Source: Halictus rubicundus (taxonomy: Eukaryota; Arthropoda; Insecta; Hymenoptera; Halictidae). Taken from it: a DNA stretch of 64,000 bases. The translations under genes and the position numbers were made by a program. Positions 13,596-26,432 of this stretch are shown here, in pieces; within the stretch, counting starts at the first letter, position 1; each line of letters begins with the position of its first letter. The stretch is taken from NCBI RefSeq assembly GCF_050948215.1, contig NW_027488567.1, forward strand, positions 806,001 to 870,000, read 5' to 3'. The notes beneath the pieces were generated by a model. That model made no database searches and was not told the origin of the DNA. It saw only the letters and a list, made by a program, of their open reading frames with translations.

Positions 13596-15180
13596 AGAGG
13601 ATAGGATAGGATTGATGATAGGATAGGAAAGAGGACAGGGTGGGATACAGGATACGATATTATAGAGGATACGATATTATAGAGGATACGATATTATAGA
13701 GGATAGGATAGGATAGAGGATAGGATAGGATAGCGGATAGGATAGTATGGAGTATACGATAGAATTGAGGATAGGATAGGGTTGAGGATAGGATAGGATA
13801 GAGGATAGGAGAAGATAGAGGATAGGATAGGATAGAGGATAGGATACGATAGAGGATAGGATAGAGAATATAATAGGATAGAGGATAGGGGATTGGATCG
13901 GATACAGGATAGGAGACGGTAGAGGATTGGATAGGATAGAGGATATTATAGGATAGAGGATAGGATAGGATTGATGATAGGATAGGAAAGATTACAGGAT
14001 AGGATACAGGATACGATATTATAGAGGATAGGATAGGATAGAGGATAGGATAGGATAGAGGATAGGATAGGATAGAGGATAGGATAGGATAGAGCATAGG
14101 ATAGGATAGAGGATAGGATAGGATAGAGGATTGGATAGGATAGAGGATACCAAAGGATAGCGGATAGGATAGGATTGAGGGTAGGATAGGAAAGAGGACA
14201 GGATAGGATACAGGATACGATATTATAGAGGATACGATATTATAGAGGATAGGATAGGATAGAGGATAGGATAGGATAGAGGATAGGATAGGATAGAGGA
14301 TAGGATAGGATAGAGGATAGGATAGGACAGAGGATAGGATAGGATAGAGGATAGGATAGGATAGAGGATAGGATAGGATAGAGGATAGGATGGTATACAG
14401 GATAGGATAGGATAGCCGATAGGATAGGGTAGAGGATAGGATAGGATAGAGGATAGGATAGGATAGAGGATAGGATAGGATACAGGATAGGATAGGATAG
14501 AGGATAGGATACGATAGAGGATAGGATAGAGAATAGGATAGGATAGAGGATAGGGGATTGGATCGGATACAGGATAGGAGACGGTAGAGGATTGGATAGG
14601 ATAGAGGATAGGATAGGATAGAGGATATTATAGGATAGAGGATAGGATAGGATTGATGTTAGGATAGGAAAGATTACAGGATAGGATACAGGATACGATA
14701 TTATAGAGGATAGGGTAGGATAGAGGATAGGATACGATAGAGGATAGGATAGGATAGAGGATAGGATAGGATAGAGGATAGGGTAGGATATAGGATAGGA
14801 TAGGATAGAGCATAGGATAGGATAGAGGATAGGATAGGATAGAGGATTGGATAGGATAGAGGATACCAAAGGATAGAGGATAGGATAGTAATGAGGATAG
14901 GATAGGAAAGAGGACAGGATAGGATACAGGATACGATATTATAGAGGATACTATATTATAGAGGATAGGATAGGATAGAGGATAGGATAGGATAGAGGAT
15001 AGGATAGGATAGAGGATAGGATAGGATAGAGGATAGGATAGGATAGAGGATAGGATAGGATAGAGGATAGGATAGGATAGAGGATAGGATAGGATAGAGG
15101 ATAGGATAGGATAGAGGATAGGATAGGATAGAGGATAGGACAGGACAGAGGATAGTATAGGATAGAGGATAGGATATTAT
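13596..15180 (+). repeat. 1,585-bp tandem duplication, copy 1
   Basis: It begins in ATTGATGATAGGATAGGAAAG and carries the CAGGGTGGGATACAGG variant at 13,636 (15,221 in copy 2, offset 1,585), three GATACGATATTATAG units in a row, the AGCGG/GTATGGAGTATACG module, GAGAATATAATAGG, GGATTGGATCGG, ATACCAAAGG and a GGTATACAGG...GCCGATAGG module. GAGAATATAATAGG was noticed only in these two copies. The block around 13.97-15.0 kb also has a distant paralog at 30.7-31.75 kb, at a constant offset of 16,762 (GGTATACAGG at 14,391 against 31,153). Confidence 0.9.
13731..13787 (+). repeat. Conserved variant module AGCGG...GAATTGAGG...GGGTTGAGG (exemplar)
   Basis: This is a recurring block with TAGCGGATAGG, then either TATGGAGTATACGATAG or TGGAGTATAGGATAG, then AATTGAGG and GGGTTGAGG. 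The two middle forms, plus a third with ATCGAGTATAGG and a fourth with GAGTATACCATAGAATTGGGG, define subfamilies that track the duplications: the CCATAGAATTGGGG form occurs only at 33.3, 36.3, 45.3, 51.5 and 52.0 kb. Confidence 0.87.
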
Positions 15181-16750
15181 AGAGGATAGGATAGGATTGA
15201 TGATAGGATAGGAAAGAGGACAGGGTGGGATACAGGATACGATATTATAGAGGATACGATATTATAGAGGATACGATATTATAGAGGATAGGATAGGATA
15301 GAGGATAGGATAGGATAGCGGATAGGATAGTATGGAGTATACGATAGAATTGAGGATAGGATAGGGTTGAGGATAGGATAGGATAGAGGATAGGAGAAGA
15401 TAGAGGATAGGATAGGATAGAGGATAGGATACGATAGAGGATGGGATAGAGAATATAATAGGATAGAGGATAGGGGATTGGATCGGATACAGGATAGGAG
15501 ACGGTAGAGGATTGGATAGGATAGAGGATATTATAGGATAGAGGATAGGATAGGATTGATGATAGGATAGGAAAGATTACAGGATAGGATACAGGATACG
15601 ATATTATAGAGGATAGGATAGGATAGAGGATAGGATAGGATAGAGGATATGATAGGATAGAGGATAGGATAGGATAGAGCATAGGATAGGATAGAGGATA
15701 GGATAGGATAGAGGATTGGATAGGATAGAGGATACCAAAGGATAGCGGATAGGATAGGATTGAGGGTAGGATAGGAAAGAGGACAGGATAGGATACAGGA
15801 TACGATATTATAGAGGATACGATATTATAGAGGATAGGATAGGATAGAGGATAGGATAGGATAGAGGATAGGATAGGATAGAGGATAGGATAGGATAGAG
15901 GATAGGATAGGACAGAGGATAGGATAGGATAGAGGATAGGATAGGATAGAGGATAGGATAGGATAGAGGATAGGATGGTATACAGGATAGGATAGGATAG
16001 CCGATAGGATAGGGTAGAGGATAGGATAGGATAGAGGATAGGATAGGATAGAGGATAGGATAGGATACAGGATAGGATAGGATAGAGGATAGGATACGAT
16101 AGAGGATAGGATAGAGAATAGGATAGGATAGAGGATAGGGGATTGGATCGGATACAGGATAGGAGACGGTAGAGGATTGGATAGGATAGAGGATAGGATA
16201 GGATAGAGGATATTATAGGATAGAGGATAGGATAGGATTGATGTTAGGATAGGAAAGATTACAGGATAGGATACAGGATACGATATTATAGGATAGGGTA
16301 GGATAGAGGATAGGGTACGATAGAGGATAGGATAGGATAGAGGATAGGATAGGATAGAGGATAGGATAGGATATAGGATAGGATAGGATAGAGCATAGGA
16401 TAGGATAGAGGATAGGATAGGATAGAGGATTGGATAGGATAGAGGATACGAAAGGATAGAGGATAGGATAGTAATGAGGATAGGATAGGAAAGAGGACAG
16501 GATAGGATACAGGATTATAGAGGATACTATATTATAGAGGATAGGATAGGATAGAGGATAGGATAGGATAGAGGATAGGATAGGATAGAGGATAGGATAG
16601 GATAGAGGATAGGATAGGATAGAGGATAGGATAGGATAGAGGATAGGATAGGATAGAGGATAGGATAGGATAGAGGATAGGACAGGACAGAGGATAGTAT
16701 AGGATAGAGGATAGGATATTATAGAGGATAGGATAGGATAGAGGATAGGA
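15181..16750 (+). repeat. 1,585-bp tandem duplication, copy 2
   Basis: This is a direct copy of 13.6-15.2 kb. Offsets stay between 1,583 and 1,585, with a few private substitutions, such as GAGGATGGGATAGAG near 15,440 and ATACGAAAGG in place of ATACCAAAGG near 16,448. There is a small deletion near 16,290 where GATATTATA is followed directly by GGATAGGG. It ends by about 16,750, where the pattern changes to GATTACAGG. Confidence 0.88.
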
Positions 16751-17284
16751 TAGGATTGATGATAGGATAGGAAAGATTACAGGATAGGATACAGGATACG
16801 ATATTATAGAGGATAGGATAGGATAGAGGATAGGATAGGATAGAGCATAGGATAGGATAGAGGATAGGATAGGATAGAGGATTGGATAGGATAGAGGATA
16901 CCAAAGGATAGCGGATAGGATAGGATTGAGGGTAGGATAGGAAAGAGGACAGGATAGGATACAGGATACGATATTATAGAGGATAGGATAGGATAGAGGA
17001 TAGGATAGGATAGAGGATAGGATAGGATAGAGGATAGGATAGGATAGAGGATAGGATAGGACAGAGGATAGGATAGGATAGAGGATAGGATAGGATAGAG
17101 GATAGGATAGGATAGAGGATAGGATGGTATACAGGATAGGATAGGATAGCCGATAGGATAGGATAGAGGATAGGATAGGATAGAGGATAGGATAGGATAG
17201 AGGATAGGATAGGATAGAGGATAGGATAGGATAGAGGATAGGATAGGATAGAGGATAGGATAGGATAGAGGATAGGATAGGATA

Positions 17285-17940
17285 GAGGATAGGATAGGAT
17301 AGAGGATAGGACAGGACAGAGGATAGTATAGGATAGAGGATAGGATATTATAGAGGATAGGATAGGATAGAGGATAGGATAGGATAGCGGATAGGATAGG
17401 ATGGAGTATAGCATAGAATTGAGCATAGGATAGGGTTGAGGATAGGATAGGAAAGAGGACAGGATAGGATAGAGGATAGGATAGGATAGAGGATAGGATA
17501 GGATAGAGCAGGATAGGATAGAGGATAGGATAGAGGATAGGATAGAGGATTGTATAGGATAGAGGACATTATAGGATAGAGGATAGGATAGGATAGCGGA
17601 TAGGATAGGATAGAGGATAGGATAGGATAGAGGATAGGACAGGACAGAGGATAGTATAGGATAGAGGATAGGATATTATAGAGGATAGGATAGGATAGAG
17701 GATAGGATAGGATAGCGGATAGGATAGGATGGAGTATAGCATAGAATTGAGCATAGGATAGGGTTGAGGATAGGATAGGAAAGAGGACAGGATAGGATAG
17801 AGGATAGGATAGGATAGAGGATAGGATAGGATAGAGCAGGATAGGATAGAGGATAGGATAGAGGATAGGATAGAGGATTGTATAGGATAGAGGACATTAT
17901 AGGATAGAGGATAGGATAGGATAGCGGATAGGATAGGATG
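17285..17940 (+). repeat. 328-bp tandem duplication, two copies
   Basis: Copies occupy about 17,285-17,612 and 17,613-17,940. Each contains GACAGGACAGAGG, GTATAGG, TATTATAGAGG, AGCGG, TGGAGTATAGCATAGAATTGAGCATAGG, GGGTTGAGG, GAAAGAGGACAGG, AGCAGG, GAGGATTGTATAGG and GAGGACATTATAGG. The TATTATAG landmark lies at 17,346 and 17,674. The GAATTGAGCATAGG and GATTGTATAGG variants are shared by both copies, so this is one recent duplication. I could see no differences between the copies over most of the unit. Confidence 0.9.
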
Positions 17941-20900
17941 GAGTATAGGATAGAATTGAGGATAGGATAGGGTTGAGGATAGGATAGGAAAGAGGACAGG
18001 ATAGGATAGAGGATAGGATAGGATAGAGGATAGGATAGGATAGAGGATACGATACGATAGAGGATAGGATAGAGGATAGGGGATTGGATCGGATACAGGA
18101 TAGGAGACGGCAGAGGATTGGATAGGATAGAGGATATTATAGGCTAGAGGATAGGATAGGATGGAGGATAGGATAGGATAGAGGATAAGATAGGATTGAG
18201 GATAACATAGGGGATTGGATAGGATAGAGGATAGGAGACGATAGAGGATAGGATAGGATTGATGATTGGATAGGGTTGAGGATAGGATAGGATAGAGGAT
18301 AGGAGAAGATAGAGGATAGGTTAGGATAGAGGATAGGAGACGATAGAGGATAGGATAGGATTGATGATAGGATAGGAAAGATTACAGGATAGGATACAGG
18401 ATACGATATTATAGAGGATACGATATTATAGAGCATAGGATAGGATAGAGGATAGGATAGGATAGAGGATAGGATAGGATAGAGGATAGGATAGGATAGA
18501 GGATAGGATAGGATAGAGGATAGGATAGGATATAGGATATAGGATAGGATAGGATAGAGGATAGGATAGGATAGAGGATAGGATAGGATAGATGATTGGA
18601 TAGGATAGAGGATACCAAAGGATAGAGGATAGGATAGGATTGAGGATAGGATAGGAAAGATTACAGGATAGGATACAGGATACGATATTATAGAGGATAG
18701 GATAGGATAGAGGATAGGATAGGATAGAGGATAGGATAGGATCGAGTATAGGATAGAATTGAGGATAGGATAGGGTTGAGGATAGGATAGGAAAGAGGAC
18801 AGGATAGGATAGAGGATAGGATAGGATAGAGGATATGATAGGATAGAGGATAGCATAGGATAGAGGATAGGATAGGATAGAGGATAACATAGGGGATTGG
18901 ATAGGATAGAGGATATTATAGGATAGAGGATAGGATAGGATTGATGTTAGGATAGGAAAGATTACAGGATAGGATACAGGATACGATATTATAGAGGATA
19001 CGATATTATAGAGGATAGGATAGGATAGAGGATAGGATAGGATAGAGGATAGGATAGGATAGAGGATAGGATAGGATAGAGGATAGGATAGGATAGAGGA
19101 TAGGATAGGATATAGGATAGGATAGGATAGAGCATAGGATAGGATAGAGGATAGGATAGGATAGAGGATTGGATAGGTTAGATGATAACATAGGGGATGG
19201 GATAGCATAGAGCATAGGAGACGATAGAGGACAGGATAGGTTTGATGATAGGATAGGAAAGAGGACAGGATAGGATACAGGATACGATATTACAGAGGAT
19301 ACGATATTATAGAGGATAGGATAGGATAGAGGATAGGATAGGATAGAGGATAGGATAGGATAGAGGATAGGATAGGACAGAGGATAGTATAGGATAGAGG
19401 ATAGGATAGGATAGAGGATAAGATAGGATAGAGGATAGGATAGGATAGAGGATAGGATAGGATAGAGCAGGATAGGATAGAGGATAGGATAGAGGATTGG
19501 ATAGGATAGAGGATATTATAGGATAGAGGATAGGATAGGATAGCGGATAGGATAGGATGGAGTATAGGATAGAATTGAGGATAGGATAGGGTTGAGGATA
19601 GGATAGGAAAGAGGACAGGATAGGAAAGAGGACAGGATAGGATAGAGGATAGGATAGGATAGAGGATAGGATAGGATAGAGGATACGATACGATAGAGGA
19701 TAGGATAGAGGATAGGGGATTGGATCGGATACAGGATAGGAGACGGTAGAGGATTGGATAGGATAGAGGATATTATAGGCTAGAGGATAGGATAGGATGG
19801 AGGATAGGATAGGATAGACGATAAGATAGGATAGAGGATAACATAGGGGATTGGATAGGATAGAGGATAGGAGACGATAGAGGATAGGATAGGATTGATG
19901 ATAGGATAGGAAAGATTACAGGATAGGATACAGGATACGATATTATAGAGGATAGGATAGGATAGAGGATAGGATAGGATAGAGGATAGGATAGGATATA
20001 GGATAGGATAGGATAGAGGATAGGATAGGATAGAGGATAGGATAGGATAGAGGATAGGACAGGATAGAGGATAGGATAGGATAGAGGATAGGATTGGATA
20101 GAGGATAGGATAGGATAGAGGATAGGATAGGATAGAGGATAGGATAGGATAGAGTATAGGATAGGATAGAGGATAGGATAGGATAGAGCATAGGATAGGA
20201 TACAGTACAGGATAGGATAGAGGATAGGATAGGATAGAGGATAGGATAGGATAGATGATTGGATAGGATAGAGGATACCAAAGGATAGAGGATAGGATAG
20301 GATTGATGATAGGATAGGAAAGAGGACAGGGTGGGATACAGGATACGATATTATAGAGGATACGATATTATAGAGGATACGATATTATAGAGGATAGGAT
20401 AGGATAGAGGATAGGATAGGATAGGGGATAGGATAGGATAGAGGATAGGATAGGATAGAGGATAGGATAGAGGATTGGATAGGATAGCGGATAGGATAGT
20501 ATGGAGTATACGATAGAATTGAGGATAGGATAGGGTTGAGGATAGGATAGGATAGAGGATATGAGAAGATAGAGGATAGGATAGGATAGAGGATAGGATA
20601 CGATAGAGGATAGGATAGAGAATAGGATAGGATAGAGGATAGGGGATTGGATCGGATACAGAATAGGAGACGGTAGAGGATTGGATAGGATAGAGGATAT
20701 TATAGGATAGAGGATAGGATAGGATTGATGATAGGATAGGAAAGATTACAGGATAGGATACAGGATACGATATTATAGAGGATAGGATAGGATAGGATAG
20801 AGGATAGGATAGGATAGAGGATAGGATAGGATAGAGGATAGGATAGGATAGAGCATAGGATAGGATAGAGGATAGGATAGGATAGAGGATTGGATAGGAT

Positions 20901-22403
20901 AGAGGATACCAAAGGATAGAGGATAGGATAGGATTGAGGGTAGGATAGGAACGAGGACAGGATAGGATACAGGATACGATATTATAGAGGATACGATATT
21001 ATAGAGGATAGGATAGGATAGAGGATAGGATAGGATAGAGGATAGGCTAGGATAGAGGATAGGATAGGATAGAGGATAGGATAGGACAGAGGATAGGATA
21101 GGATAGAGGATAGGATAGGATAGAGGATAGGATAGGATAGAGGATAGGATGGTATACAGGATAGGATAGGATAGACGATAGGATAGGATAGAGGATAGGA
21201 TAGGATAGAGGATAGGATAGGATAGAGGATAGGATAGGATACAGGATAGGATAGGATAGAGGATAGGATACGATAGAGGATAGGATAGAGAATAGGATAG
21301 GATAGAGGATAGGGGATTGGATCGGATACAGGATAGGAGACGGTAGAGGATTGGATAGGATAGAGGATAGGATAGGATAGAGGATATTATAGGATAGAGG
21401 ATAGGATAGGATTGATGTTAGGATAGGAAAGATTACAGGATAGGATACAGGATACGATATTATAGAGGATAGGGTAGGATAGAGGATAGGATACGATAGA
21501 GGATAGGATAGGATAGAGGATAGGATAGGATAGAGGATAGGATAGGACAGAGGATAGGATAGGATAGAGGATACGATACGATAGAGGATAGGATAGAGGA
21601 TAGGGGATTGGATCGGATACAGGATAGGAGACGGTAGAGGATTGGATAGGATAGAGGATATTATAGGCTAGAGGATAGGATAGGATGGAGGATAGGATAG
21701 GATAGAGGATAAGATAGGATAGAGGATAACATAGGGGATTGGATAGGATAGAGAATAGGAGACGATAGAGGATAGGATAGGATTGATGATAGGATAGGAA
21801 AGATTACAGGATAGGATACAGGATACGATATTATAGAGGATACGATATTATAGAGCATAGGATAGGATAGAGGATAGGATAGGATAGAGGATAGGATAGG
21901 ATAGAGGATAGGATAGGATATAGGATAGGATAGGATAGAGGATAGGATAGGATAGAGGATAGGATAGGATAGATGATTGGATAGGATAGAGGATACCAAA
22001 GGATAGAGGATAGGATAGGATTGAGGATAGGATAGGAAAGAGGACAGGATAGGATACAGGATACGATATTATAGAGGATAGGATAGGATAGAGGATAGGA
22101 TAGGATAGAGGATAGGATAGGATAGAGGATAGGATAGGATAGAGGACAGGATAGGATAGAGGATAGGACAGGATAGAGAATAGGATAGGATAGAGGATAG
22201 GATTGGATAAAGGATAGGATAGGATAGAGGATAGGAGAGGATAGAGTATTTGATAGGATAGGATAGAGGATAGGATAGGATAGAGTATAGGATAGGATAG
22301 AGGATAGGATGGGATAGAGGATACGATAGGATAGAGGATATGATAGGATAGAGGATAGGATAGGATAGAGGATAGCATAGGATAGAGGATAGGATAGGAT
22401 AGA

Positions 22404-22443
22404 GGATAACATAGGGGATTGGATAGGATAGAGGATAGGAGAC
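22404..22443 (+). repeat. Conserved variant module AACATAGGGGATTGG...GAGACG (exemplar)
   Basis: This is a diverged segment with ATAACATAGGGG, ATTGGATAGG and AGGAGACGATAG. It is related to the GGGGATTGGATCGG module but keeps GGATAG after ATTGG. It recurs through the window, with a sub-variant ATTGGATAGCATAG in the 2.1, 4.3, 6.8, 8.1, 31.9, 43.5, 49.4 and 59.9 kb copies. The CAT it contains supplies the start codon of many spurious reverse-strand frames. Confidence 0.85.
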
Positions 22444-22460
22444 GATAGAGGATAGGATAG

Positions 22461-22500
22461 GATTGATGATAGGATAGGAAAGATTACAGGATAGGATACA
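22461..22500 (+). repeat. Conserved variant module ATTGATGATAGG...GATTACAGG (exemplar)
   Basis: The order is ATTGATG (or ATTGATGTT), ATAGGATAGGAAAG, ATTACAGG, ATAGGATACAGG, and it always leads into the GATACGATATTATAG units. A sister form, ATTGAGG...GAAAGAGGACAGG...GATACAGG, occupies the equivalent place after ATACCAAAGG. One half of each HOR cycle therefore looks like a diverged copy of the other half. Confidence 0.85.
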
Positions 22501-24499
22501 GGATACGATATTATAGAGGATACGATATTATAGAGCATAGGATAGGATAGAGGATAGGATAGGATAGAGGATAGGATTTGATAGAGGATAGGATAGGATA
22601 TAGGATAGGATAGGATAGAGGATAGGATAGGATAGAGGATAGGATAGGATAGATGATTGGATAGGATAGAGGATACCAAAGGATAGAGGATAGGATAGGA
22701 TTGAGGATAGGATAGGAAAGAGGACAGGATAGGATACAGGATACGATATTATAGAGGATAGGATAGGATAGAGGATAGGATAGGATAGAGGATAGGATAG
22801 GATTGAGGATAGGATAGGAAAGAGGACAGGATAGGATACAGGATACGATATTATAGAGGATAGGATAGGATAGAGGATAGGATAGGATAGAGGATAGGAT
22901 AGGATAGAGGATAGGATAGGATAGAGGATAGGATAGGACAGAGGATAGGATAGGATACAGGATACGATATTATAGAGGATACGATATTATAGAGGATAGG
23001 ATAGGATAGAGGATAGGATAGGATAGAGGATAGGATAGGATAGAGGATAGGATAGGATAGAGGATAGGATAGGACAGAGGATAGGATAGGATAGAGGATA
23101 GGATAGGATAGAGGATAGGATAGGATAGAGGATAGGATGGTATAAAGGATAGGATAGGATAGACGATAGGATAGGATAGAGGATAGGATAGGATAGAGGA
23201 TAGGATAGGATAGAGGATAGGATAGGACAGAGGATAGGATAGGATAGAGGATAGGATAGGATAGAGGATAGGATAGGATAGAGGATAGGATGGTATACAG
23301 GATAGGATAGGATAGACGATAGGATAGGATAGAGGATAGGATAGGATAGAGGATAGGATAGGATAGAGGATAGGATAGAGGATTGGATAGGATAGAGGAT
23401 ATTATAGGATAGAGGATAGGATAGGATAGCGGATAGGATATTATGGAGTATACGATAGAATTGAGGATAGGATAGGGTTGAGGATAGGATAGGATAGAGG
23501 ATAGGAGAAGATAGAGGATAGGTTAGGATAGAGGATAGGAGACGATAGAGGATAGGATAGGATTGATGATAGGATAGGAAAGATTACAGGATAGGATACA
23601 GGATACGATATTATAGAGGATAGGATAGGATAGAGGATAGGATAGGATAGAGGATAGGATAGGATAGAGGATAGGATAGGATAGAGGATAGGATAGGATA
23701 GAGGATAGGATAGGATAGAGGATAGGATAGGATAGAGGATAGGATAGGATAGAGGATAGGATAGGATAGAGGATAGGATAGGATAGAGGATAGGACAGGA
23801 CAGAGGATAGTATAGGATAGAGGATAGGATATTATAGAGGATAGGATAGGATAGAGGATAGGATAGGATAGCGGATAGGATAGGATGGAGTATAGCATAG
23901 AATTGAGGATAGGATAGGGTTGAGGATAGGATAGGAAAGAGGACAGGATAGGATAGAGGATAGGATAGGATAGAGGATAGGATAGGATAGAGCAGGATAG
24001 GATAGAGGATGGGATGGAGGATAGGATAGAGGATTGGATAGGATAGAGGATAGGATAGGATAGATGATTGGATAGGATAGAGTATAGGATAGGATATAGG
24101 ATAGGATAGGATAGAGGATAGGATAGGATAGAGGATAGGATAGGATAGAGGATAGGACAGGATAGAGGATAGGATAGGATAGAGGATAGGATTGGATAAA
24201 GGATAGGATAGGATAGAGGATAGGAGAGGATAGAGTATAGGATAGGATAGAGGATAGGATAGGATAGAGGATAGGATAGGATAGAGTATAGGATAGGATA
24301 GAGGATAGGATGGGATAGAGGATACGATAGGATAGAGGATATGATAGGATAGAGGATAGGATAGGATAGAGGATAGCATAGGATAGAGGATAGGATAGGA
24401 TAGAGGATAACATAGGGGATTGGATAGGATAGAGGATAGGAGACGGTAGAGGATAGGATAGGATAGAGGATAGGATAGGAAAGAGGACAGGATAGGATA

Positions 24500-26432
24500 A
24501 AGGATACGATATTATAGAGGATAGGATAGGATAGAGGATAGGATAGGATAGAGGATAGGATAGGATAGAGGATAGGATAGGACAGAGGATAGGATAGGAT
24601 ACAGGATACGATATTATAGAGGATACGATATTATAGAGGATAGGATAGGATAGAGGATAGGATAGGATAGAGGATAGGATAGGATAGAGGATAGGATAGG
24701 ATAGAGGATAGGATAGGACAGAGGATAGGATAGGATAGAGGATAGGATAGGATAGAGGATAGGATAGGATAGAGGATAGGATAGGATAGAGGATAGGATA
24801 GGATAGAGGATAGGATAGGATAGAGGATAGGATAGGACAGAGGATAGGATAGGATAGAGGATACGATATTATAGAGGATAGGATAGGATAGAGGATAGGA
24901 TAGGATAGATGATAGGATAGGATAGAGGATAGGATAGGATAGAGGATAGGATAGGATAGAAGATAGGATAGGATAGAGGATAGGATAGGATAGAGGATAG
25001 GATAGAGGATTGGATAGGATAGAGGATATTACAGGATAGAGGATAGGATAGGATAGCGGATAGGATAGTATGGAGTATACGATAGAATTGAGGATAGCAT
25101 AGGGTTGAGGATAGGATAGGATAGAGGATAGGAGAAGATAGAGGATAGGTTAGGATAGAGGATAGGAGACGATAGAGGATAGGATAGGATTGATGATAGG
25201 ATAGGAAAGATTACAGGATAGGATACAGGATACGATATTATAGAGGATAGGATAGGATAGAGGATAGGATAGGATAGAGGATAGGATAGGATAGAGGATA
25301 GGATAGGATAGAGGATAGGATAGGATAGAGGATAGGATAGGAAAGAGGACAGGATAGGATAAAGGATACGATATTATAGAGGATAGGATAGGATAGAGGA
25401 TAGGATAGGATAGAGGATAGGATAGGATAGAGGATAGGATAGGACAGAGGATAGGATAGGATACAGGATACGATATTATAGAGGATACGATATTATAGAG
25501 GATAGGATAGGATAGAGGATAGGATAGGATAGAGGATAGGATAGGATAGAGGATAGGATAGGATAGAGGATAGGATGGTATAAAGGATAGGATAGGATAG
25601 ACGATAGGATAGGATAGAGGATAGGATAGGATAGAGGATAGGATAGGATAGAGGATAGGATAGGACAGAGGATAGGATAGGATAGAGGATAGGATAGGAT
25701 AGAGGATAGGATAGGATAGAGGATAGGATGGTATACAGGATAGGATAGGATAGACGATAGGATAGGATAGAGGATAGGATAGGATAGAGGATAGGATAGG
25801 ATAGAGGATAGGATAGGATAGAGCATAGGATAGGATAGAGGATAGGATAGGATAGAGGATTGGATAGGATAGAGGATACCAAAGGATAGAGGATAGGATA
25901 GGATTGAGGGTAGGATAGGAAAGAGGACAGGATAGGATACAGGATACGATATTATAGAGGATACGATATTATAGAGGATAGGATAGGATAGAGGATAGGA
26001 TAGGATAGAGGATAGGATAGGATAGAGGATAGGATAGGATAGAGGATAGGATAGGACAGAGGATAGGATAGGATAGAGGATAGGATAGGATAGAGGATAG
26101 GATAGGATAGAGGATAGGATGGTATACAGGATAGGATAGGATAGAGGATAGGATAGGATAGAGGATAGGATAGGATAGAGGATAGGATAGGATAGAGGAT
26201 AGGATAGGATAGAGGATAGGATAGGACAGAGGATAGGATAGGATAGAGGATACGATATTATAGAGGATAGGATAGGATAGAGGATAGGATAGGATAGATG
26301 ATAGGATAGGATAGAGGATAGGATAGGATAGAGGATAGGATAGGATAGAAGATAGGATAGGATAGAGGATAGGATAGGATAGAGGATAGGATAGGATAGA
26401 GGATAGGATAGAGGATTGGATAGGATAGAGGA
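24500..26432 (+). repeat. Triplicated block, copy 1
   Basis: The TATTACAGG variant (25,027) followed by AGCGG, GTATGGAGTATACG, GAATTGAGGATAGCATAGGG, GAGAAGATAG and GGTTAGG recurs at 26,433 and 28,628, giving offsets of 1,406 and 2,195. Upstream, all three copies share a rare GAAGATAGG unit and GATGATAGG within a long canonical run. The first copy diverges after about 25,325, where it passes into GAAAGAGGACAGGATAGGATAAAGG; this GATAAAGG unit also occurs near 24,500. Confidence 0.85.

Larger units (their letters stand above)
17941..24500 (+). repeat. Mosaic satellite region with small internal duplications
   Basis: Landmark modules occur in their usual order but as short, diverged cycles. Clear internal duplications are: 21.72-22.1 kb repeated at 22.40-22.8 kb with an offset of 680 bp (exactly 40 units; AACATAGGGG at 21,728 and 22,408); a 102-bp (six-unit) repeat at 22,701 and 22,803; and a 153-bp (nine-unit) repeat of the GGTATA variant at 23,138 and 23,291. 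A 17-bp duplication of the GAAAGAGGACAGGATAG unit lies near 19,605. No gene or non-satellite sequence was seen. Confidence 0.82.
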